From Gammaproteobacteria bacterium (GTDB lineage: Bacteria > Pseudomonadota > Gammaproteobacteria > Xanthomonadales > Rhodanobacteraceae): a stretch of DNA of 64,000 nt. The stretch spans positions 1 to 64,000 of the forward strand of contig JAJPJT010000024.1 of NCBI GenBank assembly GCA_021324095.1, in the 5' to 3' direction. The notes beneath the pieces were generated by a model, which saw only the letters and a list, made by a program, of their open reading frames with translations, had not been told where the DNA came from and made no database searches. Numbering within the stretch: position 1 is the stretch's first letter; each line of letters opens with the position of its first letter. This document shows, piece after piece, positions 8,995-18,170 of this stretch. A program made the position numbers and the translations under genes.

Positions 8995-11900
8995 TCACTG
9001 GTTCTGGTTGATTTCCTGCCACGAACGGCGTCGCCAGACCGGCTGATCGCCGCCGATCGGCTTCTTGCCGGCGAGACCCGACACCCCCGACAACGCGGTG
9101 CCCGGGACCAGATAACGGCCGCCACCCTGCGCCGAAACCAGCGCGAGGCTGCCGCTGGTGTGGGCGTTGTCGATGCGCCCGCCGGCGATGCCGCCACCGC
9201 CCAGCGAGGAGACGCCGCCGGAGCCGCCCGAGAGCGCATTCAGCGCCAGGATCGAACCCTGCGTGGACGGATTGCACGCGTCCGTCGTCTGCGAGCCCGT
9301 GATCAGGGTGCCGATCACCGCGGTATTGCTGCTGAAGATAGCTGCAGGCGTGACCACCACGCGCTCGCCGGCATCGTTGCGTGTGCCATCGCTGGTCGTC
9401 GTGTACAAATTCATGAACCACCCGCCGCTGCCCGCGGGCACCGTATTGGCGGGGGTCGGCGCATCGCAGGTATCGCTCGCGCCGCCCGTCACGCAGCGCA
9501 ACGTTGCACCCGCGTTCGGGTTCGGCGTGGTGCCATCGGGCAGCATGGCGGCAGCGATGGTTTCGTGCAGGTACTGCCGGGCCAAGTCCGACTGGGTCCA
9601 GGTCTTGCCGACCACGTCGCGAACGCCGTATACCGCCTGCACCGTGTTGTCACTGTTGTCGCCGATGCCGAGGAACTTGCCAGTGCCGAACACCACCATG
9701 AAACGATTGGTGGTTGGGTCGGGGAACAGACGCGGCATCGAGGTGATCGGCTGCAGGCCCTGGATGCCGCCGGAGCCGGCGCCCTTGTACACCAGTGTTA
9801 CGGTCCAGTTTGCAACCGAGGCGTAGGAAAGGTCGAAGCGCCACAGGTTGCCCTGCACGTCGCCCGCGAACGCCACATCATCCACCCGATCGTTTTCGTA
9901 GTCGCCCAGCACTGGCGTGGCGAGACCGAAACTGGTGACGCCGCTGATGCCGGTCGGCGTCTTCAACTCCGCGATCATCTTGCCGGTTTCCGCATCCAGC
10001 ACGAACAGCGCGCTGTACGGTTTGCCGCCGTCCATCGGCGCCTGTGCGGCGATCGCCTGGCACGCGGCAGCGGTGCCGGTCGGCATATCCGGCGTAGTGC
10101 AATCCGGAAAATAACCGTTCGGTACCAGCACGGCCCATTTGTTGTTGTACCGCAGCCTGCCGATGTTGGGCTTCGACAAGGTGTAACCCAGATCCGTGGC
10201 CTTGCAGTTGCCATAGCTGGCAAAACAGTCGGGCGCGGGTGTCATGTCGGCATCGAACTCCCACAATACGCTGGACGCCGAGAACGAGGTCGGATTGGTG
10301 ACGTCCAGCGCGTAGGCGCCACGCCCGCCCAGGCCCACCCCGCCCACGAGGATTGTGTGCCATTGGTTGTCGGGCGTGCGCGTGCCCTGGCTGAAAAACA
10401 CATCGCGGGTCATCGGCGTCGCATCGGCCGTTGGGCGGAACTGGAAATCGGCGGCATTGGTCAGATTGCCGAGATTGGCGTACACCGCGCGCGGGATGAA
10501 CGCCCATGCCTCGTGCCCGGGGTTCGATCCGGTCGGGAACGTGTAGGCCGTCGCGGGACAGTTGCCGTCCGCATCGGGCGTGCCGCTGCACTTGGGAACC
10601 GGCGCAGTGAACGCGTGCAGCATGCCGTCGTTGGCGCCTACGTAGACCATGCCCGCGCGGATTGACGCCTGGGCCACGAAGGCGTCGTAGCTCTGGGCCC
10701 CGGACGCGTTTTCCGGCGGTGTGTCGCCGCCGAAGTTCGGCCAGGTACTGTAGTAATTGCCGGTGGCGCCGGCCACGTACACCGGCTCCGAACGGATGAT
10801 TGCGCCAAGGATGCTGTCGCGCGTGCGGTACAGCGTGCCTTCGTAGGTCGGATCGCCCAAGAGGTAATTGATCCGGTTTTCGATCTTGTCATCGCCAGCC
10901 GCATACAGTGGATCTCCCAGTCCGGCGGTTTCGGTCGCATCCAGCGAGGCCTTGTTTGCTGCACTGAACTTGAACGCGCTGAACGGCGCCGGTTTGGTGG
11001 AATCGTATGCGCCGGTGTAGACGTTGCGATTCGTGTAGCCGGTCGCGGTGTGGAAATCCGCATTGAGGTTGTCCCCGGCCTTCCACAAAACCTGGCCCGT
11101 CGTGCCATCGGTCTTCAAGGTGACCGCCTGGAACGTGCCGATCCATTTGCCCGTGTCGTAGCCTGTGCTGAAGGACAATGCGCCGAGAGAGAGCACGCTC
11201 GCGTTCACTGCCGAAGGCGTAGGCGGGATGGTGCGCGCGCCGATATCGGCCAGGAGCTTGCCAAAGGCGTCGGCGAGGTCCGCTGGCTTCGTCACATTGA
11301 AGAAATCGCCGTGGCCGTTGACGGCGGCGTGGGCCAGGTCGGCGATGTTGCTGATGTTGTTCGAAGAAGGCGTGGGCCAACTGAAGTCGGCCGGAGTGGG
11401 GTTGGGCGAAGTACCGGCATCCACGGCATGCGCCCAGCCGAAGATTTGCTGGATCGTCGTACCGGCCGGCTGGATACCGGTCGGCGTGAAACCCAGCCCG
11501 ATCGTGAAGGTGGTCATGTGCTGCCACGACGCCGGATCAGACGTACTCGCGGCCACTTCGTTGCCGATATCCGTGCGGAGGTCGTTTTCCCAGTAGTACG
11601 TGGCGACGTCGGCCAACGAGGGCACACTTCCGCCGACGCGACCGCCGGAGAACGGTGGGACGGCCTTGTATTGGGAGAGGTTTCCCGAGGGCACCGACCA
11701 CACGGCACCGTCCGAACCGGCCGCGTAGCCGATTCCGCTCGGGTCGGCGCCGTTCCAGAAGCCGTCCGTAGTCAGAATCGTGTACGACGCGCGGCACGCG
11801 AATTTCGTATTGCTGCCCGGCCCATAGCCGGGATCCCCGGGCATGGTGCTCCACGGCTGATCCGTCTTGTAATACTCGCCGACGGCCTGCAGCGCCTTGC

Positions 11901-13347
11901 GCAGCGGCGTTCCGTTGCTCGCGGATTCCTTGGCGATCCAGTTCCAGAATTTGGCCTTCTGGGTGTCAGAAGATCCGTCGCCGAAAGGCTGCACCACGGC
12001 CAGTTTGTTGGAACTGCTGCCGCCGCCGGGAAAGCCGCTGTAGTAGTTGTTGAAGCCGTACGGCGCCTCCGGACTCGAGGGAATGTTGCTGACGCCATTG
12101 GCGTTGATCGAGGCAAAACCGAAACGGTATTTCGGGTCGAGATTGATGAATGCCTGCATCAGTCCGGTTTTTGCAAAAAGCAGGCGCGTGCGGTAATAGG
12201 AGAACCAATTGGCGACGTTCTGGCCGACGGGGACGCCAGGCGGTCCGGAGATCGTGCCGTCCGGGAATTTGCCCGTGGTGTCGTCTTCGTTCACACAGCG
12301 CGGTTGGTTGGCTGCCGGAATATTGCTGCAATCCGTTCCGGCGGCGATGTAGTAGTCGAGGTAACTGGAAAATGCTCCCGTTCTCGCGTTGAACTGCGGC
12401 ACATCGATCGTAAACACCTTGATGGAGGTGGTGTCGGTGATGATGCACCGGACTTCAGCGCCCACCCAGGTCGCAGTACCGCCCGGCGGGTTGGGGCACT
12501 TCCAGCTCCAAGCCACCGATTGCGGCACCGGGCCGATGCACTTGTTCTGGCTGTCGCTCCACGTGTAGTTGGCGGGGCACTGGTACACCGCCTTGCCCAG
12601 CACGACCCACGTTTCACCGACCTGCTTGTGGCAGGTGTAGGGACTGGTGGTCGTGTCCAGGCTGCCGCCCGGTGGGTTCGGACACTGCCAGGACTTGTTG
12701 CTGGTGGGCGGAGTCAAACTGTTGGGAACACACTGCGTGCCATCGTCGTGGTAGTTGTTTGCGCAGTAGTGCGTCGCGGGTCCGACGTCCGTCTTGGTAT
12801 TGGTATTGAACGCCGTGTAATAGGTAAGGTTCTGCCCGCCAGGATTCGATGACGAATACGCCGTCACGTTCTTCGCAGTAGCGTCCAGAAATCCATCGTT
12901 GTACGCATTGGTGAGCCCCGGTGAAGGGAGATATGAACTTCCATCCGCCTTCGGCGGTGGTTGATATCCGGCTGTGGATGCAGTGTCGGTGAAATTGAAA
13001 GTCGGGTTGTAGTAGAGGCTGTTGTTGCGCCAGTCCCGCGCGCCTTGATTGCTGTTGCGAACGAGATAGCCCCAGTCAGGCATATAGTCCCAATTCATCG
13101 AGCCTGAGTCGTCCAGCATCAGCACGATGTTGGGTGGCACCGACGCCGTATCCTCCGGCGGAACGGGGCTGAGTTCCGTGCAGCCGTTGTGGTTGCCCTG
13201 GGTGCACGGCAGCGGTGGCGGCGCGGAGGGAGCCGCTTGCGCCCGCGGCAGCATCAGGGCAGGCGCCGTAAGGCCGACGACCAGCGTCAGCGCCAGGATC
13301 ATGGCAGCCAGGCGTGAAGCGAGAATGGTTTGGCGAGTGTTGGACAT
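8995..13347 (-). CDS. pilY1: PilY1-like pilus tip adhesin, operon 1
   Basis: PilY1 sits at the pilus tip and acts in adhesion, priming and surface sensing. The ATG at 13347 gives a signal peptide ending near AQA-APS and a 1450-residue protein. The N-terminal von Willebrand A domain has the metal-site motif DDSGS at residues 79-83. A Cys-rich insert at 195-301 carries two CPNPPGG modules. The C-terminal beta-propeller (about 800 onward) contains a calcium-loop-like segment DYENDRVDD near residues 1146-1154, with acidic residues at positions 1, 3, 5 and 9 as in Pseudomonas PilY1. The last residues are [13 protein letters not shown]. It lies 80 bases after pilX and abuts pilE. Confidence 0.93.
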   Translation of the reverse strand: MSNTRQTILASRLAAMILALTLVVGLTAPALMLPRAQAAPSAPPPLPCTQGNHNGCTELSPVPPEDTASVPPNIVLMLDDSGSMNWDYMPDWGYLVRNSNQGARDWRNNSLYYNPTFNFTDTASTAGYQPPPKADGSSYLPSPGLTNAYNDGFLDATAKNVTAYSSSNPGGQNLTYYTAFNTNTKTDVGPATHYCANNYHDDGTQCVPNSLTPPTSNKSWQCPNPPGGSLDTTTSPYTCHKQVGETWVVLGKAVYQCPANYTWSDSQNKCIGPVPQSVAWSWKCPNPPGGTATWVGAEVRCIITDTTSIKVFTIDVPQFNARTGAFSSYLDYYIAAGTDCSNIPAANQPRCVNEDDTTGKFPDGTISGPPGVPVGQNVANWFSYYRTRLLFAKTGLMQAFINLDPKYRFGFASINANGVSNIPSSPEAPYGFNNYYSGFPGGGSSSNKLAVVQPFGDGSSDTQKAKFWNWIAKESASNGTPLRKALQAVGEYYKTDQPWSTMPGDPGYGPGSNTKFACRASYTILTTDGFWNGADPSGIGYAAGSDGAVWSVPSGNLSQYKAVPPFSGGRVGGSVPSLADVATYYWENDLRTDIGNEVAASTSDPASWQHMTTFTIGLGFTPTGIQPAGTTIQQIFGWAHAVDAGTSPNPTPADFSWPTPSSNNISNIADLAHAAVNGHGDFFNVTKPADLADAFGKLLADIGARTIPPTPSAVNASVLSLGALSFSTGYDTGKWIGTFQAVTLKTDGTTGQVLWKAGDNLNADFHTATGYTNRNVYTGAYDSTKPAPFSAFKFSAANKASLDATETAGLGDPLYAAGDDKIENRINYLLGDPTYEGTLYRTRDSILGAIIRSEPVYVAGATGNYYSTWPNFGGDTPPENASGAQSYDAFVAQASIRAGMVYVGANDGMLHAFTAPVPKCSGTPDADGNCPATAYTFPTGSNPGHEAWAFIPRAVYANLGNLTNAADFQFRPTADATPMTRDVFFSQGTRTPDNQWHTILVGGVGLGGRGAYALDVTNPTSFSASSVLWEFDADMTPAPDCFASYGNCKATDLGYTLSKPNIGRLRYNNKWAVLVPNGYFPDCTTPDMPTGTAAACQAIAAQAPMDGGKPYSALFVLDAETGKMIAELKTPTGISGVTSFGLATPVLGDYENDRVDDVAFAGDVQGNLWRFDLSYASVANWTVTLVYKGAGSGGIQGLQPITSMPRLFPDPTTNRFMVVFGTGKFLGIGDNSDNTVQAVYGVRDVVGKTWTQSDLARQYLHETIAAAMLPDGTTPNPNAGATLRCVTGGASDTCDAPTPANTVPAGSGGWFMNLYTTTSDGTRNDAGERVVVTPAAIFSSNTAVIGTLITGSQTTDACNPSTQGSILALNALSGGSGGVSSLGGGGIAGGRIDNAHTSGSLALVSAQGGGRYLVPGTALSGVSGLAGKKPIGGDQPVWRRRSWQEINQNQ

Positions 13348-13427
13348 GAGGGATTCCCCTGCGGATTCCTGATGCACTACTCCGTGAGTTCGCGCCGCCA
13401 TGAGGCCGGCACGAACGGCTGGTGGGT

Positions 13428-14102
13428 TCAGTTGTTCGCTTGCGCGTCGAAAGTGCTCTGCGTCACCCTGACGGTGTTTTGCGTACCGCCCGCGGCACGT
13501 GCAGTGATGCGGTAGATGTGGGTGTTGATGTTTCCCGGACTGCCGTCATTGCAGCCGGTGGCACCGCTCTCGCAGGCCGGGCCCGCACCCGGTGGTTTCA
13601 CCAGGCCCATGTCCTCGATGAGGTACTGTGGGTTCTCGGCAACATTCGCGCTCGCAGTATTTGGCGCATCCGTCGCGTCGGTATAACCGCTGTCATCGGC
13701 ACCCTTGTATGTGATTGGACCCACGAGCGAGAGCCACGCGTTGTCGCCGGTGCGGAATCGGGTAACTGCGCCGTTCGTGGCGTATAGCGGTGAGGACGGG
13801 TCGTAACGAACGCAGCCGGTGGTGGCGTTGATCTGGCCCGCATCGCAGATGAGGCTGTTGCCGACGATGGTGGAAGTGCTCCAGATGCGCCATTCGGCGC
13901 CGCGCACGGCGGTGTCCGCGCTCATTGCTGCGAGCTGCGCGCTGCGTGTTGCGGCAACCATGCGCTGCTGGAGCAGTGAACCAGACGAGGCGCCGATCGC
14001 GAGCAGCGTCAGCAGGATCAGGAAGACGAGTGCCATCAGCAGCACGGCGCCTCGTTGCGTGGCACGGCGCGGGAAGCGGGCTTGTATACGGTACGTCGTC
14101 AT
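13428..14102 (-). CDS. pilX: Minor pilin assembly protein PilX, operon 1
   Basis: PilX-type proteins are pilin-like and join the minor-pilin priming complex. The N-terminus MTTYRIQARFPRRATQRGAV leads into a long hydrophobic helix (residues 19-40) and the family signature ASSGSLLQQRMVAA. No G-F prepilin signal is obvious; the QRGAVLL junction takes its place, as is common in PilX. The globular region (residues 60-224) contains two Cys pairs (CDAGQINATTGC, CESGATGC). Length is 224 residues. 168 bases separate it from pilW, whereas in operon 2 the two genes overlap. Confidence 0.88.
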   Translation of the reverse strand: MTTYRIQARFPRRATQRGAVLLMALVFLILLTLLAIGASSGSLLQQRMVAATRSAQLAAMSADTAVRGAEWRIWSTSTIVGNSLICDAGQINATTGCVRYDPSSPLYATNGAVTRFRTGDNAWLSLVGPITYKGADDSGYTDATDAPNTASANVAENPQYLIEDMGLVKPPGAGPACESGATGCNDGSPGNINTHIYRITARAAGGTQNTVRVTQSTFDAQANN

Positions 14103-14124
14103 CGTGTTTCCCCGCCACTACGAA

Positions 14125-14262
14125 GGCACTCCCTCCCGAGCTTGGGGTGGAGGCGGGTTCGTCGAAGGACTGGAGCTGTCGGATCGTCACCCGCCCCCAT
14201 CCCGGCGTTCTTCCTGAGAGGGAAGGAGAAAATCCTGCGGGGTCGCAATGACGTGCGCATCC
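14125..14262. repeat. Repeat-like filler between pilX and pilW, operon 1
   Basis: This gap contains hairpin-prone G/C tracts (CACTCCCTCCCGAG, GTGGAGGCGGG, CACCCGCCCCC, CTGAGAGGGAAGGAG) resembling a degraded repeat element. The corresponding junction in operon 2 has no gap; there the element is inside pilX itself. No gene is visible here. Confidence 0.4.
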
Positions 14263-14270
14263 TCATCGCC

Positions 14271-15626
14271 TCACGGATTGAAATTGCGCAGCGCGACGAC
14301 GGTGGTGAACTCGCGCCGGATCAGCTGATCGGGAAAGCCCTGATCCTGCTTCGGGCGAACGTCATGCGCGGAAGGCGCCTGCATGCTGGTGCTGTCCGGC
14401 GTGTAGATGTAGTTCATCTCCGCCGGCGTCAGCGTGTACATGGGCGTCTGGCTTTCCATCAGGATGTGCACCTCGATGGTCTGGATCGCCCGCCATAGGC
14501 AGCCGTTCATGGGCATTGCATCGATCATCGGGTCGGGCGTCCCGCCCCCTTGCGGGCACTGGATGGCGTTGCCATTGCCGTCGACGCCGCTGTCGACTTC
14601 GTCGGCGGTGAGGAAGCGGGTGTTGCCATTCGCATCGATGAGGCCGTAGCGGAAATCCAGTCTTTCCACGCCGCGCACCAGCGGCTGGCTGTCGCCATTG
14701 ACGCGGCGCACGAGTTCGCCGGTGGTGGGACCGCTGCAAGGCGTGGTGCCGTTGACGCAGGCCACCCGCAGGAAGTACGTGACGGTCTGGAAATCGCGGC
14801 TGAAATCGAACAGGCGCGGCGCCGCACCCTTGCTGAGGTCGGCAGGCGCATTCGCATCCGGAAAGTTGTTGTTCGCGGTGAGCGTTCCGCTGCTGTTGCT
14901 GACGGAAAACACCTGCGCGGTGGAGCAGTCGGCCAGCATCGCGAGGTCGCCATCGTGGAAATCGCTCGCCGGTGCCTCGTTCGCCTGCGGCCTGAGCGTG
15001 ATCGTGAAACCACCGGTGGTCGAGATGTAGCTTGCCGAAGGATCGCTTTCCTTCATGATGGCCCAGCCGGAGCCGGGCCTGAGATAGCGCAGGGTCAGAA
15101 TCGACGTGCCCCGGACACGCTTCCCCACAGCACTGCCCATCGGGGGTATGTCGGCGACGGTCGTGTTCGGATCATCCGGCTTGCACGCGCTGGTTGTGCA
15201 GTCGTAGCCACGCATGTACATGTACGACGGCAACATGAATGGCACGCCTGGCGGGACCATCGGTGTCGTGACGTCATGGAACGCGTTGGCGATCGCCGTG
15301 TTGTCCTGGGAATAGATGATCGGGGTGCGCAGCCAGTCCAGATACAGCGATCCCCCAGTAGGTACGCCTGCATTGCCGCCGGTGTTGTTGCAGTAGCCGC
15401 CATTGGCATTGGCAAGGTCCGCGCGCAGGCTGTGGATCGCGAAGCGGCCTTCCTCCTGCAACGCCGCCATCTGCGCCTGCACCTTGTTGCTGCTGGACGT
15501 CGAAGTGAATACCGAGATGATGCCGGCCGCGACGACCAGCGCCATGACCAGTGCGATCATCATCTCGATCAGCGACAGTCCCGCCATGCGCCGACGCGCA
15601 GCGATGGAGTCGCGAACGCGGGTCAT
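14271..15626 (-). CDS. pilW: Minor pilin PilW, operon 1
   Basis: PilW is a large minor pilin that links the priming complex to the shaft. The 451-residue protein begins MTRVRDSIAARRRMAG, with prepilin cleavage before LSLIEM (Gly -1, Glu +5) and a hydrophobic helix to about residue 40. Many paired cysteines follow in the periplasmic domain. The start at 15626 overlaps the pilV stop by four bases (ATGA), indicating translational coupling. The C-terminus LVALRNFNP-like ending (VVALRNFNP) is shared with the operon 2 paralogue. Confidence 0.9.
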   Translation of the reverse strand: MTRVRDSIAARRRMAGLSLIEMMIALVMALVVAAGIISVFTSTSSSNKVQAQMAALQEEGRFAIHSLRADLANANGGYCNNTGGNAGVPTGGSLYLDWLRTPIIYSQDNTAIANAFHDVTTPMVPPGVPFMLPSYMYMRGYDCTTSACKPDDPNTTVADIPPMGSAVGKRVRGTSILTLRYLRPGSGWAIMKESDPSASYISTTGGFTITLRPQANEAPASDFHDGDLAMLADCSTAQVFSVSNSSGTLTANNNFPDANAPADLSKGAAPRLFDFSRDFQTVTYFLRVACVNGTTPCSGPTTGELVRRVNGDSQPLVRGVERLDFRYGLIDANGNTRFLTADEVDSGVDGNGNAIQCPQGGGTPDPMIDAMPMNGCLWRAIQTIEVHILMESQTPMYTLTPAEMNYIYTPDSTSMQAPSAHDVRPKQDQGFPDQLIRREFTTVVALRNFNP

Positions 15627-16135
15627 GGCTGGAATTTCCATTCGAAGGTGTGCAGCTGCTGCTTGCCGGTGGCGCTGTGGGCTTCGTTCCAGTCGAGTTG
15701 CATCGTGCAGGTGCCCCCGTACGGCGGACGTTGGCTGATGTAGATCGCGGGCGGCTTGTAGGCGATGCCGTTCGTCTCGCAATCGATCTTGCCGCTGACG
15801 TTCGGAAGGAAGGTCTGCAGTTGCGTGCTCCACTGCTGCTGGTCGTGAACCGCCAGTTCGGCAGGACCGCAACCCGCCGCACAATCCGCGGTGCTCGCAG
15901 GCACGGGATAGTCGGCGTTGTACGCGCCCTCCCACAGTCCGGCCGGATTGGCGGCCATGCGGTCGGCCATGGTGTGCGCGAGGAACGTCGCTTGAGTGCG
16001 CAGGTAAGCGACATGATTGGACTGGATCGCGAAAATCAGGAGACCGGCAAGTCCGATGATGCCGAGGCTGAACACCAGCACGGCAATCAGCACTTCCAGC
16101 ATCGAGAAGCCCCGCTGGGCGCGACGGATCGTCAT
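15623..16135 (-). CDS. pilV: Minor pilin PilV, operon 1
   Basis: The 170-residue minor pilin has the prepilin motif QRGFSMLEVLIAVLVFSLG at residues 7-25, cut between Gly and Phe. The rest of the helix reads LAGLLIFAIQSNHVAYLRTQ. The periplasmic part has four cysteines, including CAAGCG, shared with operon 2. The ATG at 16135 overlaps the fimT stop by four bases and its own stop overlaps pilW. The reading frame continues upstream to 16423, but that portion is antisense-free overlap with fimT and is not expected to be translated. Confidence 0.9.
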   Translation of the reverse strand: MTIRRAQRGFSMLEVLIAVLVFSLGIIGLAGLLIFAIQSNHVAYLRTQATFLAHTMADRMAANPAGLWEGAYNADYPVPASTADCAAGCGPAELAVHDQQQWSTQLQTFLPNVSGKIDCETNGIAYKPPAIYISQRPPYGGTCTMQLDWNEAHSATGKQQLHTFEWKFQP

Positions 16136-16758
16136 GGCGACGGACACCCGGGCGAAGGAGGGGAATCGCTGCCGCTGGTTTGCTGCAGCATGCCGCCCGC
16201 CAAGACCTGCAGGAAAATCGGCGTGATGCCCGTTCCGGGCGCCGAAAGGGTGAAGCAGGCACCCGACTGCGGATTGCCCTGCGGCCGGTAAATCACCGAA
16301 GTGGCGGGCGCCGCGTCGATCACGTATTGCGCGGGGACGGCGGGATGCCGGCGCAGCAAAATCGGTGCGGCCGCCGGTGCCGTGCTGGCCGGAGGGAGTA
16401 CGACTTTCCAACCCGCCTGCCAACCGCCTGCAGATGCCGCAACCGAGACATCGGCCTGGCGTGACACCGCTTCGGTGCGGGCGTACTGCAGGTCACCCGC
16501 CAAGGCGCTGTTGATCTCCGACAGGTGCATCGAAACCAGCAGATGGCGAAAGCTCGGCACCGCGACCATCGCCAGGATCGCTGCCACCGCGAGGGTGATC
16601 ATCAGTTCGATGAGGGTGAAGCCGCAGGCGCCATCGTGCCCACGCTGCTCGACTGGTGCGGTGCGCGAACGGCGCTCCGCACCATTTTTCGCAACCGAAG
16701 AAGCGGGATCGAAGAGGACGTGCCGCCGGAAACCCGAATGGAATTGCCCCTGTACCAC
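16132..16758 (-). CDS. fimT: FimT/GspH-family minor pilin, operon 1
   Basis: FimT-type minor pilins are the first gene of these operons; some bind DNA for natural uptake. The prepilin signal is unusually far in: [20 protein letters not shown] starts near residue 44. The start MVQG is shared with the operon 2 copy, which supports 16758, although a shorter start is possible. Typical GspH features follow: SALAGDLQYARTEAVSRQ and a beta-rich domain ending in PSPGCPSP. Length is 208 residues. The promoter for the operon should lie in 16760-16900, an AT-richer stretch. Confidence 0.86.
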   Translation of the reverse strand: MVQGQFHSGFRRHVLFDPASSVAKNGAERRSRTAPVEQRGHDGACGFTLIELMITLAVAAILAMVAVPSFRHLLVSMHLSEINSALAGDLQYARTEAVSRQADVSVAASAGGWQAGWKVVLPPASTAPAAAPILLRRHPAVPAQYVIDAAPATSVIYRPQGNPQSGACFTLSAPGTGITPIFLQVLAGGMLQQTSGSDSPPSPGCPSP

Positions 16759-16961
16759 GAGTAGCCCTGCAGCGGGGTGGTGCGCGGAGCATACTCTAAC
16801 CTTTCGTCAATCTTTCTTCATATTTCAGACGAACGGTAGCATCCAGCCGACGAGCGGCTGGTTTCATTTCTTTAATCTTTCACGTTTTTTTGGAACGAAG
16901 CCGATCGCTGTGGCCGAAAGACGCCACCCAAATTCAGATTGCGCTGTTGTTGTATACCCCA

Positions 16962-16989
16962 TTGACATATCCCGTTCGAGACATATCAT
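16962..16989 (+). promoter_or_regulatory. Promoter and direct repeats upstream of vapBC-1
   Basis: A -35-like TTGACA (16962-16967) and a -10-like TATCAT (16984-16989) are 16 bases apart. The octamer GACATATC occurs at 16964-16971 and 16980-16987, with a looser copy after it, so the repeats overlap the promoter as expected for antitoxin autorepression. Position is 30-55 bases before the antitoxin start. Confidence 0.5.
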
Positions 16990-17017
16990 CGGACGTATAT
17001 CCCAAGAGGACATCCCA

Positions 17018-17230
17018 ATGGAACAAGGCTCGGTTTTCCAGAGCAATCGCAGTCAGGCTGTCCGTCTGCCCAAAGCGGTGGCCTTGCCGAAAGACGTGAG
17101 GCGCGTGGATGTGGTCGCCATTGGCCGCACCCGGATTCTCACGCCGGCGGGAGAGGCGTGGGATGTCTGGTTCAACGACCCCGGCGTCAGTTCCGATTTC
17201 ATGGCCGAACGCCAACAGTCGGCGGATTAA
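17018..17230 (+). CDS. vapB: VapB/VagC-type antitoxin (AbrB fold)
   Basis: The 70-residue protein shows the SpoVT/AbrB-type antitoxin pattern: FQSNRSQAVRLPKAVALP near the start (DNA-binding beta domain), then an IGRTRILTPAG strand and an acidic C-terminal tail (WFNDPGVSSDFMAE) that would wrap the toxin. The ribosome site AAGAGGA lies 7 bases before the ATG. It is followed by a PIN toxin after 17 bases. The module lies between the two minor-pilin operons, in a locally AT-richer stretch. Confidence 0.85.
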   Translation: MEQGSVFQSNRSQAVRLPKAVALPKDVRRVDVVAIGRTRILTPAGEAWDVWFNDPGVSSDFMAERQQSAD

Positions 17231-17247
17231 GAGCGGGAGTCGCTCTG

Positions 17248-17649
17248 ATGCTGCGCTACATGCTGGACACGAACATCTGCATCTTCACGATCCGGAACAA
17301 GCCCGACGCAATCCGCATGGCCTTCAACCGCCACCACACCCATATGTGCATCAGTTCCGTCACCGTCATGGAATTGATGTACGGAGTCGAAGTATCTTCG
17401 CAACCGCAGCGGAATCTTGCGAACGTGGAAGGTTTCATAGCGCGGCTCGACGTCCTGGATTACGACGTGCCGGCCGCGGCGCATACGGCTCAGATCCGGG
17501 GCGAATTGACCAAGGCCTGCACGCAAATCGGCCCGTACGATCAGATGATCGCCGGCCACGCACGCTCGCGCGGTTTGGTGGTCGTCACGAACAACACGAA
17601 AGAGTTCAAGCGCGTTCCGGGGCTGCGCATCGAAGATTGGACGAATTGA
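17248..17649 (+). CDS. vapC: VapC-type PIN-domain ribonuclease toxin
   Basis: VapC toxins are Mg-dependent RNases that cleave tRNA or rRNA and are blocked by their antitoxin. The 133-residue protein has the PIN acidic residues: Asp in MLDTNIC (residue 6), Glu in VMELMYGV (about 44), Asp in GPYDQMIAGHARS (about 97) and the C-terminal LVVVTNNTKEFKRVPGL. This is the FitB/VapC subgroup. The start at 17248 gives MLRYMLDTNIC; an upstream start at 17158 would overlap the antitoxin heavily. Confidence 0.9.
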   Translation: MLRYMLDTNICIFTIRNKPDAIRMAFNRHHTHMCISSVTVMELMYGVEVSSQPQRNLANVEGFIARLDVLDYDVPAAAHTAQIRGELTKACTQIGPYDQMIAGHARSRGLVVVTNNTKEFKRVPGLRIEDWTN

Positions 17650-17725
17650 AAGACTGGTTCTACCCGGGAAGGCGTACTCTCATTCGACCGCTTTGCGCTG
17701 GAACACAGCAACGAGCCAGCAACGC

Positions 17726-18157
17726 CTACCAGCAATTCCCGTTGGTGTTCTGGGAGGTACTGGAAGGTCCCGGGATTTTCGTGCCGGTATTGTCGATGCT
17801 GAGGACGCCGCACACGTCGTTCGACTGCGGACCCAGGGGTGTGGCGGTTGCAACGTAGCCTTGCCCTGTGGATGCAGCCGGATTGGCGATGCCTGCTATG
17901 TAATAGCCATCTTCGCTGGTCGGGGTGTTGCTAGGAAATCCCAGCGACTCTGCCGTCAACGGATAGTGGTTGTAATCCGTATAAAAACGCTCCTCGCCCT
18001 GCGCAATCTGCATCAGCAGCTTCTGCCCGTCGGCACGGCGCGCGCGATAGGTGTACCTGCCCCACCACGGAATCGCGATGGCCGCGAGGATGGCGATGAT
18101 CGCAACCACGATCATCAGTTCGATCAAGGTGAAACCATGTTTGCGTTGCATCGCCAT
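17726..18157 (-). CDS. pilE: Minor pilin PilE, operon 2
   Basis: Paralogue of the gene at 8545. The prepilin signal MQRKHG is cut before [19 protein letters not shown], and the globular domain ends SNDVCG ... GNCW with a likely disulfide loop. The first 50 mature residues are nearly the same as in operon 1 ([20 protein letters not shown]), while the middle differs. The start is 18157 or 18151; AGGGG immediately precedes the first, so the second ATG has better spacing. Length is 141-143 residues. It ends the second operon and converges on vapC. Confidence 0.9.
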   Translation of the reverse strand: MAMQRKHGFTLIELMIVVAIIAILAAIAIPWWGRYTYRARRADGQKLLMQIAQGEERFYTDYNHYPLTAESLGFPSNTPTSEDGYYIAGIANPAASTGQGYVATATPLGPQSNDVCGVLSIDNTGTKIPGPSSTSQNTNGNCW

Positions 18158-18170
18158 CCCCTGCCACTGC

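Noticed and set aside
8491-12852. Long plus-strand reading frames (724 and 600 codons) opposite pilY1 of operon 1
   Set aside because: They are antisense shadows in GC-rich DNA. Their composition is Arg/Ala/Gly-rich with no domain, while the minus strand encodes a clear PilY1.
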